DNA of 64,000 bases, taken from assembly GCF_039975415.1 (NCBI RefSeq), contig NZ_JBDWHD010000004.1, one strand, 5' to 3'. Positions 18,413 to 26,081 of the stretch are shown here, in pieces. Each line of letters opens with the position of its first letter. Positions within the stretch are counted from its first letter, which is position 1. The translations under genes were made by a program, and so were the position numbers. The notes under the pieces were generated by a model, which worked only from the letters and a program-made list of their open reading frames with translations, was not told where the DNA came from and ran no database searches. Origin of the DNA: Ascidiaceihabitans sp039975415. Lineage in GTDB: Bacteria; Pseudomonadota; Alphaproteobacteria; Rhodobacterales; Rhodobacteraceae.

Positions 18413-18769
18413 TCAAAACAAATTTACATTGCCTGAATCATCTTCATGCATTTTTTCAGACGTGACTGGGCATACCAGATGCTGTGTCGTTGCCAGATGT
18501 AGATCTTGAACCAATTGTTTTGGGTCCGTACACCCTTCGCTAAGACTACATAGCAATCTGGACGTGTCCATAATCGATTGGTTCAAAAAGTCTAGCCGCT
18601 GAAAGTCTTCCATAGCATTCGGATGTTTGGACACGATGACATGGAAATGTTCTGTCATGAAGTCTTCTGTGGTTGTCAAAGTTCTCGACAAGTTCGCGAC
18701 GTGCTGGGCCATCCTGCCCAAAACAGTCAACAAATATTGTACTTCGGAATTTGGATCATGATCCTTCAT
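18413..18769 (-). CDS. Putative CheY-P phosphatase, CheZ/CheT-like (DxxxQ motif)
   Basis: 118 aa from ATG 18769 (MKDHDPNSEV); two bases after the cheY stop at 18772. Predicted all-helical and rich in Thr/His. Residues 54-68 read EDFQRLDFLNQSIMD and contain D60-x-x-x-Q64. CheZ-type phosphatases carry a catalytic Asp/Gln in a similar helix (DFQDLTGQ in E. coli CheZ), and the rhizobial CheT proteins at the end of che operons are short members of that fold. Position directly after cheY fits. The open frame extends 11 codons upstream into cheY, which is less likely. The assignment is inference from motif and context. Confidence 0.5.
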   Translation of the reverse strand: MKDHDPNSEVQYLLTVLGRMAQHVANLSRTLTTTEDFMTEHFHVIVSKHPNAMEDFQRLDFLNQSIMDTSRLLCSLSEGCTDPKQLVQDLHLATTQHLVCPVTSEKMHEDDSGNVNLF

Positions 18770-18771
18770 TT

Positions 18772-19158
18772 TTACAAAGGACCAACAACGGTCTCTATGC
18801 ATCTGCGCAAATCTGCTGGGTCGAATGGCTTTTTTAAATAGTTATTCATGCCTAATTTACGCCCATAGTCTATAATTTGCTGTTCAGCACGGCCGGTTAT
18901 GAGAATAAACCCAACGCCTTTTGTCTTTTCTCCGCTGCGTAAGCTGTGAAGTAACTTTAGGCCGTCCATATTTGGCATGTTATAGTCAGATATGACCAAG
19001 TGAACTGGAGCCTTGGCCAGAACCCGAAGTGCATCTGCACCGTCTTCGGCTGACGACACATTTGGAATACCAAATGAATCGAGGGCTTGAGTTATCAGTC
19101 CTCTGCTTGTGGACATGTCATCGACGACCATAATTCTGATTTGATCCCTCAGTGCCAT
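18772..19158 (-). CDS. cheY: Response regulator, CheY type (distal copy)
   Basis: 128 aa single receiver domain with acidic pair DD (13-14), phospho-acceptor D58 in ISDYNMPNMDG, T88 in LITGR and K110 in LKKPF. No output domain. This is the copy next to the CheZ-like gene and, with the motor-binding residues not readable by eye, is the better candidate for the motor-directed CheY. 92 bases separate it from cheW upstream, room for an extra promoter. Confidence 0.93.
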   Translation of the reverse strand: MALRDQIRIMVVDDMSTSRGLITQALDSFGIPNVSSAEDGADALRVLAKAPVHLVISDYNMPNMDGLKLLHSLRSGEKTKGVGFILITGRAEQQIIDYGRKLGMNNYLKKPFDPADLRRCIETVVGPL

Positions 19159-19250
19159 TTATTTTCCCTACGGTGTACGGTGGTCGAAAATTTGATTTTT
19201 CTTTTTCAAAATCGGATGATTTCGAAGCGTCTGTTCTGTTGTTTTTTTGG

Positions 19251-19709
19251 TCAGGCGGCCTCACTTTTTTCCAGCTCTATAATGTTCGACAAATCCAACA
19301 CCCGGATCATGCGTTCATCCAGCAGAGTAAGGGCCTTAATAACACCAGCTTGTGAACTTGTTGACATTTCAGGAGGAGGTTGAAGATCGCTTTCCGTTAA
19401 AGCGATAATATCCGACACGGCGTCTACAAGAAGCCCCGTCATGCTATCTTTGTGTTTGACGACAATAATGACATTTCGCTCGGTATGTTCTCGAGATTCC
19501 ATTCCCAGTCGTTCCGCTAAATCCATTACTGGAAGAACGGTGCCGCGGAGATTTATAACGCCTTTCATATGCTTAGGCGCATGTGGCAACGGCGTTGTCC
19601 GCGTCCATCCTCGGATTTCTCGGACACACATGATGTCTAGTGAATACTCTTGGTCCCCAAGACGGAAGGTGAGCAATTCGGAAGGTACGCTGGTTTCTAC
19701 ATCGGTCAT
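19251..19709 (-). CDS. cheW: Chemotaxis coupling protein CheW
   Basis: 152 aa. Scaffold that links chemoreceptors to CheA. Seen: LLTFRLGDQEYSLDIMCVREI, the PHAPKHMKGVINLRGTVLPVMDL signature and the GLLVDAVSDI segment, covering the whole CheW fold. Begins 17 bases after the cheA start-side neighbour in the same - strand transcript. Confidence 0.95.
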   Translation of the reverse strand: MTDVETSVPSELLTFRLGDQEYSLDIMCVREIRGWTRTTPLPHAPKHMKGVINLRGTVLPVMDLAERLGMESREHTERNVIIVVKHKDSMTGLLVDAVSDIIALTESDLQPPPEMSTSSQAGVIKALTLLDERMIRVLDLSNIIELEKSEAA

Positions 19710-19726
19710 TTGAAATGTCCTGTCAT

Positions 19727-21838
19727 TTACGAAGCAAATCTGGTCGCAGCTGAACTATCCTGCGCTTGAACAATTATGTCCGAAGGGTCGAGAATAAGGG
19801 CAATCTGCCCATCACCCAGAATGGTTGCTGCGGCTATTCCGGGGGCACGATAGAAGCTGTCATCTAACCCTTTGATCACCACTTGGCGTTGGTCTTGAAT
19901 ATCGTCAACGATAAGCGCGGCCCTATTGCCGTCTTCCTGAACAATCAACAATACGACTGAATCTATGTAGCTGTCTTTAGTTTCCCGGTACCCTAAAGAG
20001 ACCCCCAGATCGAAAAGGGGAACGAACTCTCCGCGGACCCGAACGACGTCAAGCCCAGGGCGGACCTGGTCCAAATTTTCTTCGGTAAGGGTCAGTGTTT
20101 CGACCACGACATTTAAAGGTAGAACAAGCGTTTCTTCTGCGATTTGAACAACCATTCCATCCAACACGGCCAGTGTTAATGGCAAAGATATTGAAAAAGT
20201 TGTGCCAACCCCTTTTTGGGAGGTTATTGTGATGCGTCCGCCCAAAGCCTGAATAGAAGTCCTTACTACGTCCATTCCCACACCGCGTCCCGAAAGGTCT
20301 GACACGCTGCTTGCGGTTGAAAAGCCTGGAAGAAACAACAGATTGTCAATTTCTGTGTCCAGAAGTACAGCGTCAGCAGGAATGAGCCCTTTCTCGATGG
20401 CAATCTGCTGAACTTTGGGTCGGTTTATTCCGCCGCCGTCATCTGAAACTTCAATCACAACGCGGCCCGAGCGATGCGCAGCGGTCAAACGGACTTGCCC
20501 TTGTGAGGATTTCCCCGCTGCTTTGCGGTCTGCAGTTGTTTCCAACCCGTGATCGACAGCATTTCGAATCATATGGGTCAGGGGGTCAGCAAGACGTTCA
20601 ATGACAGTTTTGTCGACTTCGGTGTTTTCGCCGTCAGTTTCCAGCCGAACGTCTTTATCAACGGCTGCAGATGCTTCACGTATGATACGTGACATTCTTT
20701 GAAATAGAGATTTAACAGGCTGTGCACGGATCATCATGACACTGTCTTGAATGTCACGGGTGAGACGTTGAAACTCTTCCAGTCCGTTCATCGCATCCGA
20801 ATGTGGTGACAGTCCGGCTGCTTCCAGACTTTGCGACAACATGGCCTGGTTGATAACCAATTCACCGACCAAGTTTACCAAACGTTCAATTCTGTCCAAA
20901 TCTACACGCACAACGGACTTCGCTGCAGCGGCTCCGGGTGCTTTGGGCGGCGTTTGCACGGGTTGTGGAGGCTTCTTTGCGAGATCAGTATCAGGTTCGT
21001 CATCTTGTGTAGGTGGAGGTTCTGGCAGATCAGGCAGATCTTCCGCTTCAGGTGCGACGATTGCGCTTTGCGCACTGTCCGAATAAATTTTAAGGTCGCA
21101 CAGTCCTTCGACAAATTCAAAAACAGACTCGATTTCAGCGGTTTCAACATTTGCCGAGAGCGTCACCTGCCATGAAAGATAAGGGATTTCTGGCGACAAT
21201 TCCTCTAAGCTCGGCAGCCTGTCCAGATTGCATTCGGTTTTGCATTTACCCAGTTCTTGCAATGCTTTGAGAATTTGAAACGGTTCATTTCCAGTTTCGA
21301 AAAGTTCTGCATTAGGGGTGAAATGAATGTAGAATTTGGGCTGCTCTGGTTCGACGGACATATCGGGTAAGTCCAGATCCAGGTCCAAATTTAGCCCCAA
21401 TGGTTGGAAGTAGATTTCTTCTTCAGCTTCTTCTTCCGGGCTTCCGCCATTTGCAGCATCAAGCTCATCAGTCAGCAGTTTCCCCTGATCGTCTGGTAGA
21501 TCAAAACCGTCCCGTGCTGCACGAACAAGATCTGAAAGGTGATCAGCGCAACGGAAGAACAGTTTCAAGAGACTGCTGTCGATTTCCAAAGTACCCGATC
21601 GGATACTGTCCATCACTGTTTCATATCGGTGCGCAAACCGGACCAGTTTTTCCAAACCAAAAGCACCGGCACCACCCTTGATCGAATGGACCGCCCGAAA
21701 GACGACGTTGATTGTTTCAGCGTCCCATTCGCCGTCGTCAATGGTCTGCAACCCATCGTGCATCGCTTCAAGCAATTCTTCACATTCAATGAAGAATGAG
21801 GCCTTAATTTCGGCCATTGGATCGGTTGGTTCGGTCAT
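19727..21838 (-). CDS. cheA: Chemotaxis histidine kinase CheA
   Basis: 703 aa. Domains in order: HPt P1 with phospho-acceptor H51 in VFRAVHSIKGGAG; an acidic linker; a P2-like region (about 165-255) with FYIHFTPNAELFETGNEP, as in many alphaproteobacterial CheA; a Pro-rich linker (about 270-300); P3 dimerisation (RLVNLVGELVINQAMLSQ); P4 ATPase with LTHMIRNAVDHGLE (N-box), SDDGGGI and GRGVGMDVV; and a C-terminal CheW-like P5. All catalytic motifs are present. Second enzyme gene of the STAS-cheY-cheA-cheW-cheY cluster. Confidence 0.96.
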   Translation of the reverse strand: MTEPTDPMAEIKASFFIECEELLEAMHDGLQTIDDGEWDAETINVVFRAVHSIKGGAGAFGLEKLVRFAHRYETVMDSIRSGTLEIDSSLLKLFFRCADHLSDLVRAARDGFDLPDDQGKLLTDELDAANGGSPEEEAEEEIYFQPLGLNLDLDLDLPDMSVEPEQPKFYIHFTPNAELFETGNEPFQILKALQELGKCKTECNLDRLPSLEELSPEIPYLSWQVTLSANVETAEIESVFEFVEGLCDLKIYSDSAQSAIVAPEAEDLPDLPEPPPTQDDEPDTDLAKKPPQPVQTPPKAPGAAAAKSVVRVDLDRIERLVNLVGELVINQAMLSQSLEAAGLSPHSDAMNGLEEFQRLTRDIQDSVMMIRAQPVKSLFQRMSRIIREASAAVDKDVRLETDGENTEVDKTVIERLADPLTHMIRNAVDHGLETTADRKAAGKSSQGQVRLTAAHRSGRVVIEVSDDGGGINRPKVQQIAIEKGLIPADAVLLDTEIDNLLFLPGFSTASSVSDLSGRGVGMDVVRTSIQALGGRITITSQKGVGTTFSISLPLTLAVLDGMVVQIAEETLVLPLNVVVETLTLTEENLDQVRPGLDVVRVRGEFVPLFDLGVSLGYRETKDSYIDSVVLLIVQEDGNRAALIVDDIQDQRQVVIKGLDDSFYRAPGIAAATILGDGQIALILDPSDIIVQAQDSSAATRFAS

Positions 21839-21849
21839 GTCTTTTGTCC

Positions 21850-22215
21850 TTACCCGGCAACCATCTGAAGCGCTTTGATCAATTTCGTCGGTTCAAACGG
21901 CTTCACGATCCACCCTGTTGCCCCGGCTTGCCGCGCACGCATTTTAAGTTCAGGTGCAGCTTCAGTGGTCAGGACCAAAATAGGCGTGGCGCGATATGAA
22001 TTCTTTTGGCGGACCGCGTCGATGAACCCGAAGCCGTCCATCCGAGGCATGTTGATGTCGGTGATAATCGCGTCAGGGGAAAGGTTTTCAAGAATTTCGA
22101 CACCGTGAATACCGTCATCGGCAGTATGGACAGTAAAACCGACCGGTTCCAACGCCAGTCGGATCATTTCACGCATTGTACGGCTGTCATCAACGGCCAA
22201 AATTTCAAGGCTCAT
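21850..22215 (-). CDS. cheY: Response regulator, CheY type (proximal copy)
   Basis: 121 aa receiver-only protein: DD (9-10), D53 in ITDINMPRMDG, T83/T84 in LVLTTE, K105 in IVKPFEP. It overlaps the STAS gene by ATGA and lies 11 bases before cheA, so it is probably made together with them. Two CheY proteins in one cluster are common in alphaproteobacteria, where one often serves as a phosphate sink. Confidence 0.94.
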   Translation of the reverse strand: MSLEILAVDDSRTMREMIRLALEPVGFTVHTADDGIHGVEILENLSPDAIITDINMPRMDGFGFIDAVRQKNSYRATPILVLTTEAAPELKMRARQAGATGWIVKPFEPTKLIKALQMVAG

Positions 22216-22490
22216 GCTGTGCCCTCCATGAGGTTTGCGGAATTGAGCCCCATGTAGCCCAATTGCCGTTCGACACGTTCGCTGACATTTTCAAGCTTTA
22301 AAGATGCCCCTGATGCGTGGGTGCGCCGTGCCGTTGCCAAAATGGCCTGTGCACCTAATGCGCCGAAATGTACGACGTCTGAGGCGTCCAAAATAATGTC
22401 GGTGCCTGCATCGACTGCTTTCAAATCCGATAACAGTTTCTCAGAAAAGGACAGATCGAGCCGCGCTGTTAGTTTAATTGTCTCAGCCAT
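22212..22490 (-). CDS. STAS-domain protein (anti-sigma factor antagonist-like)
   Basis: 92 aa, one STAS domain: IKLTARLDLSFSEKLLSDLKAV, DIILDASDVVHFGALGAQAILATARR. In SpoIIAA-like proteins a Ser/Thr follows the Asp of the DLS motif and is phosphorylated. Here the matching stretch is LDASDVVHFGALG with no Ser at the usual place, so phospho-switching is doubtful. First gene of the che cluster; may localise or tune the CheA complex. Start chosen at ATG 22490 (MAETIK); the frame is open 7 codons more. Confidence 0.82.
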   Translation of the reverse strand: MAETIKLTARLDLSFSEKLLSDLKAVDAGTDIILDASDVVHFGALGAQAILATARRTHASGASLKLENVSERVERQLGYMGLNSANLMEGTA

Positions 22491-22527
22491 TAATCTGACC
22501 CAAACTACCAACCTGTTGCATCGTCAT
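22483..22527 (-). CDS. Candidate 14-codon leader ORF before the STAS/che cluster
   Basis: ATG at 22527 to TGA at 22485-22483, peptide MTMQQVGSLGQING. It has a better ribosome-binding site (GGAG at 22534-22537, six bases away) than the STAS ORF itself, and its stop codon overlaps the STAS start region (ATGGCTGA). This arrangement would allow translational coupling. Could equally be chance. Confidence 0.3.
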   Translation of the reverse strand: MTMQQVGSLGQING

Positions 22528-22620
22528 CGCGTTCTCCATCCAGTCTCAATTAGAACGGTCTCTGTTTAGCCGAGGGGTTCTTAAGACACCGTTACTAGCT
22601 AAAATTTCTTTTTTACCTCC

Positions 22621-22656
22621 AAAAAAAACGCCCCGTTGCGGAGGCAACGGGGCGTT
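22621..22656 (-). terminator. Strong Rho-independent terminator of the metF operon
   Basis: A perfect 13-bp stem (AACGCCCCGTTGC / GCAACGGGGCGTT) with the 4-base loop GGAG, followed on the - strand by eight T residues. It ends the methyltransferase operon and insulates it from the che cluster promoter region just downstream (22491-22620). Confidence 0.95.
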
Positions 22657-22680
22657 AAAAACTGTTGTTTTGTGTAGCGA

Positions 22681-23763
22681 TTAGGCCTTGCGGCGGCGTC
22701 CACCGGTGCGCCCGGCGCGCCCGCGGCCTTCTTGGCCAGCTTTGGGTGCCACTTTGTTAAAGCTGATCCAATCACCGCCGTGCGGGTCATTGTCTGTTAG
22801 GAAATTGGCTGCGCGAATGGCTTCCATTTCCTTGCCTGCGCGCGCCTGGGTCGATCCGATCCCAAACATTTGTGCAAAAGCTTCGTCATCCATATCAGCC
22901 GGTAAGATGATACCTGATGCTTCGACTTCCGCGCGTTTCTCTGCCAAACGCTTTGGGCCAACCGGCAAAGCCACAGGGTTCATGATCGCTGACGTCATTC
23001 CTGCGCCCATTGCCATCGGCAAAAACGCATTGTTGATGCCGTGACGGTTCGGCAGGCCAAAAGAAATGTTGGACGCGCCACATGTGGTGTTCACGCCCAG
23101 TTCTTCGCGCAAACGGCGTACAAGCGTGAAAACCTGAAGTCCGGCAGTGGCCATCGCACCAATCGGCATAACCAATGGGTCAACAACGATGTCATGTGCG
23201 GGAATGCCGAAATCAGCCGCCCGTTCCACGATTTTCTTGGCAACAGCGAAACGCACATCCGGATCTTCGGAAATACCTGTGTCATCGTTGGAAATCGCGA
23301 CAACAGGTACGTTGTATTTCTTGACCAACGGCAAAACCATTTCCAGACGTTCTTCTTCGCCCGTAACCGAGTTTAGAAGGGGACGACCTTCGGCAGCGGC
23401 CAAACCGTTTTCCAAAGCCCCCGGAACAGAGCTGTCGATGCACAAGGGGCAGTCTGTAATGGCTTGTACGCGCTGCACCAGTTCAGTCATCAACATGGGC
23501 TCAACAAAGTTGTTGTCCGCATAGCGGGGGTCTTCGGCCATTTTGTTGGAAAAGACAGCGCCAGAGTTGATGTCGAGGATATTCGCGCCCGCCATGACCT
23601 GTGCCAATGCATCGGCTTCAACGCGTGAAAAATCACCGCGTTCCAATTCTTCGGACAGTACTTTGCGGCCCGTTGGGTTGATCCGTTCTCCGATCACGCA
23701 AAAGGGTTGGTCAAACCCGATGACGGCTGTTTTTGTCTTGGATTCGACAATTGTTTTTACCAT
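22681..23763 (-). CDS. Methyltetrahydrofolate:corrinoid methyltransferase (pterin-binding domain)
   Basis: 360 aa. Seen: the pterin-binding TIM-barrel signatures VIGERINPTGRK, GANILDINSGA, CIDSSVPGALENGL, PLLNSVTGEEERL, VVDPLVMPIG and the CGASNISFGLP loop, as in AcsE/MtgA-type enzymes that move methyl groups between methyl-cobamide proteins and tetrahydrofolate. The last 25 residues are a basic Gly/Arg/Lys tail (GQEGRGRAGRTGGRRRKA), unusual for the family. It lies 12 bases after metF. The corrinoid protein partner is not in the window. Confidence 0.88.
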   Translation of the reverse strand: MVKTIVESKTKTAVIGFDQPFCVIGERINPTGRKVLSEELERGDFSRVEADALAQVMAGANILDINSGAVFSNKMAEDPRYADNNFVEPMLMTELVQRVQAITDCPLCIDSSVPGALENGLAAAEGRPLLNSVTGEEERLEMVLPLVKKYNVPVVAISNDDTGISEDPDVRFAVAKKIVERAADFGIPAHDIVVDPLVMPIGAMATAGLQVFTLVRRLREELGVNTTCGASNISFGLPNRHGINNAFLPMAMGAGMTSAIMNPVALPVGPKRLAEKRAEVEASGIILPADMDDEAFAQMFGIGSTQARAGKEMEAIRAANFLTDNDPHGGDWISFNKVAPKAGQEGRGRAGRTGGRRRKA

Positions 23764-23775
23764 GACGGCAATCCT

Positions 23776-24702
23776 TTATGCGTTTTTCGGTGTGGCTGCG
23801 GCCCCACCGTTTTCGATAGCCCAATTTGCATTGGTTTTGATGCCGCCCAGCGGGAAGAAGTGAACTTGGGCGATGTTGAAATCTGGGTTGGCCGCTTTGT
23901 GTGCAGCCAATTCTGAGATAACTTCCGTGGGTTCAAACGGCAAAAGCAGTTTTGTGACGTCTTTGGCGCGCCGTTGCAGCACACGCAAAGAGGGGCCAAC
24001 GCCGCAAGCAATAGCAAATTTGATCATGGTTTGCAGCTTGGCGGGACCGGCAATGCCGATGTGAATGGGCAAATCTATGCCCGCTGCCTTCAGCGCATCA
24101 GCCCATTCGATGATCGGACCTGCTTCAAAGGCAAATTGAGTGGCCAAAGCCATCTTCGCATCGGTGCGGGTGGAAAAATCCTGCTTCCAGCGCAGCGCGT
24201 CATCGACGTTTTTCATGCTGCCGTCGGGATCAATGTCTTTGTTGCCTTCGGGGTGGCCCGCAACATGCAAATGTTTGAAGCCGGCCGCGTCAAACGCACC
24301 TGTTTCCAGAAGCTGCATGGAGCTGTCGAAGTCACCATGGGGCGTTGTGACGCCGCCGGCCAATAGCAACGCCTGATCGACGTTTGCTTCGCCTTGATAA
24401 CGGGCGATCCAGTCCTGCAAAGTGGATGCGTCTTTGATGATGCGGGCCGGAAAGTGCGGCATCACATCAAAGCCTTCGGCGTTCAGACGCTTGGCGGTGT
24501 CGACCATGTCTTCGATGGGGGTGCCTTCGATGTGCGCGATGTAGACGCGTGTGCCTTCAGGCAAGATGTCGCCAAAGTTGTCCACTTTTGCAGCAGTGCG
24601 GGGCATCACCTCGATGGAATAGCCTTGCAGAAAGCTTTCAACCTCTGGGGACAAACGGCCCGCATCGGGACCTTCGGATTTTTTGAAATTGAACAAAGCC
24701 AT
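23776..24702 (-). CDS. Methylenetetrahydrofolate reductase family protein (MetF-like)
   Basis: 308 aa from ATG 24702, which has an AAGGA ribosome-binding site. FAD TIM-barrel family: SIEVMPRTAAKVDN, VYIAHIEGTPIEDMVDTAKRLNAEGFDVMPHFPARII, LLLAGGVTTPHGDFDSS, HLHVAGHPEGN, MALATQFAFE and IHIGIAGPAKLQTMIKFA follow the MetF order. Paired with a methyl-THF:corrinoid methyltransferase, it probably oxidises or supplies methyl-THF in one-carbon metabolism of methylated compounds rather than serving only methionine synthesis. The frame is open 19 codons upstream, overlapping the previous gene. Confidence 0.88.
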   Translation of the reverse strand: MALFNFKKSEGPDAGRLSPEVESFLQGYSIEVMPRTAAKVDNFGDILPEGTRVYIAHIEGTPIEDMVDTAKRLNAEGFDVMPHFPARIIKDASTLQDWIARYQGEANVDQALLLAGGVTTPHGDFDSSMQLLETGAFDAAGFKHLHVAGHPEGNKDIDPDGSMKNVDDALRWKQDFSTRTDAKMALATQFAFEAGPIIEWADALKAAGIDLPIHIGIAGPAKLQTMIKFAIACGVGPSLRVLQRRAKDVTKLLLPFEPTEVISELAAHKAANPDFNIAQVHFFPLGGIKTNANWAIENGGAAATPKNA

Positions 24703-24730
24703 CAGCTTTCCTTTCCAAGGAGTGGACCCG

Positions 24731-25033
24731 TCAGGTTGGGGCGTGTCCGTCGTTTGCAATCAACGCCTTGATGCGATCTGCATCATATTCGGCTTCCAGA
24801 CGCAGGGCTTCTGCCTCTGCGATCTGGTCGGGGTCACCGTCCATGGGGTAGGGGGCCGCTTTGCGCCATTCGGCGAGATAAGCATCGGCATCTTTGGCGT
24901 TCACTTTCATGGCGGCGCGGTCGATGGCTTGTTCAAACCGCTCTTCCAGCTGGCGTTTTGATCCACGACGTCCTTTGCCCACGATGACTTGGGCAGGAAT
25001 GTCGCGCCAATATACGATCGTGACGTCTGGCAT
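24731..25033 (-). CDS. 'Virulence factor' domain protein (PF13769-like) of the one-carbon cluster
   Basis: 100 aa, begins PDVTIVYWRDIPAQVIVGKGRRGSKRQL and ends with an acidic helical part. From memory this short family, named for a misleading link to virulence, is found beside MetF and corrinoid methyltransferase genes in alphaproteobacteria. The basic GKGRRGSKR stretch could bind a nucleotide or RNA; role unknown. First gene of the three-gene - strand operon; promoter expected in 25034-25232. Confidence 0.75.
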   Translation of the reverse strand: MPDVTIVYWRDIPAQVIVGKGRRGSKRQLEERFEQAIDRAAMKVNAKDADAYLAEWRKAAPYPMDGDPDQIAEAEALRLEAEYDADRIKALIANDGHAPT

Positions 25034-25232
25034 GTGTGATTCCCCTTGGTTGGTTTGGCCTGTGTAGGGCAGGTTTTGCGCATTCCGGCGTCGTTTTTCG
25101 ACAGAAACGAAGCTGTCCGCGACCTCTTTGTCTGCACCTGTTTAGGCGGGCTCTGTCAAAGGGGCCAGTGCGCGGGGGGCTCAAAATCCTCATGGTTTTC
25201 ATGAGTGCGATGTTTTAGGTTGTGTCCAAAGC

Positions 25233-25949
25233 ATGGATCACATGTGCAAAAGCGTGAGGCTGCATACCAAAATGATCAAAGTCGAAGCACATAAGATAGC
25301 CTATATGGCGCTGCCAAAAGCGGCGTGTTCCTCGGTGAAAAAAGCGCTGGCGATGATTGATCCTGCGGTGGATGTCGAAAGCCTGCCGGAAACAAAATAT
25401 GACTATGACAAATGGCATTCAGTTTATCCGACGCAAAAATTCAGAATACATCGCTGGCAGAGGAATATTGAAAAGGATTGGTTTGGGTTCGCTGTTGTTC
25501 GTGATCCGGTCAAGCGTTTGATGGCATGCTATACGAACAGGGTTGTCGAACGCGGTGAACTTAAAAATAGCCGTAATCTCAAGAATGGCACATATAATCT
25601 GCCCGTTGAACCAGATCCGGATTTCTTCTTTCAAAATATCGACACCTATCGAAAGGCGGCCTCTTCAATCAAGCACCATGCGATGCATACTTGGCTTTTT
25701 ACCGGGCCGGATTTGAGTGTTTTTACTAAAGTTTATACCACGGAGAAAATGGCTGATCTTGTCAGAGACGTGCAGGATTGGACCAATGCGCCATTCGAGA
25801 TTGGGCGCGAAAACACCAGTTCGATGACGTTGACGCTGGATGATTTGAAACCGGAAACTGTAAAAGCGCTGACGCCGTGGTTGTGTTTAGAATATGGGTT
25901 CTTGATCAACCACTACAGCAAACGCCCGGCGCAATTGCAGGCATTTTAG
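25233..25949 (+). CDS. Sulfotransferase family protein (family 2-like)
   Basis: 238 aa (225 if the ATG at 25272 is used; ribosome-binding sites for both are weak). Seen: a 5'-phosphosulfate-binding-like segment YMALPKAACSSVKKAL and a 3'-phosphate-binding-like VVRDPVKRLMACYTNRV, the two PAPS motifs of HNK-1/chondroitin-type sulfotransferases. It would transfer sulfate from PAPS to a carbohydrate or other acceptor. No transmembrane segment. Base composition is AT-richer than its neighbours, and there is no polysaccharide cluster nearby, so recent transfer is possible. Confidence 0.72.
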   Translation: MDHMCKSVRLHTKMIKVEAHKIAYMALPKAACSSVKKALAMIDPAVDVESLPETKYDYDKWHSVYPTQKFRIHRWQRNIEKDWFGFAVVRDPVKRLMACYTNRVVERGELKNSRNLKNGTYNLPVEPDPDFFFQNIDTYRKAASSIKHHAMHTWLFTGPDLSVFTKVYTTEKMADLVRDVQDWTNAPFEIGRENTSSMTLTLDDLKPETVKALTPWLCLEYGFLINHYSKRPAQLQAF

Positions 25950-25955
25950 GTGTCC

Positions 25956-26006
25956 GGTCGCTAAATGGGTCTGGTCGCTAAATGGGTCCGGTCCCTAAAT
26001 GGGTCT
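25956..26006 (+). repeat. Three tandem copies of a 17-bp repeat
   Basis: Units GGTCGCTAAATGGGTCT (25956-25972), GGTCGCTAAATGGGTCC (25973-25989) and GGTCCCTAAATGGGTCT (25990-26006), differing at one or two bases, in the gap between the sulfotransferase stop and ppx. A degenerate fourth copy may follow (26007-26023). Confidence 0.95.
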
Positions 26007-26081
26007 GTGCGGCGCTTGGGTCTTGCGTGTGCTGGGTTGCAGGCTTATCGTAAACACAACTCGATATGAAAGGCGCGCAAG

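Noticed and set aside
25034..25232. Cobalamin riboswitch before the corrinoid methyltransferase operon
   Set aside because: No conserved GCCACTG B12 box or the expected paired regions could be found on the - strand.
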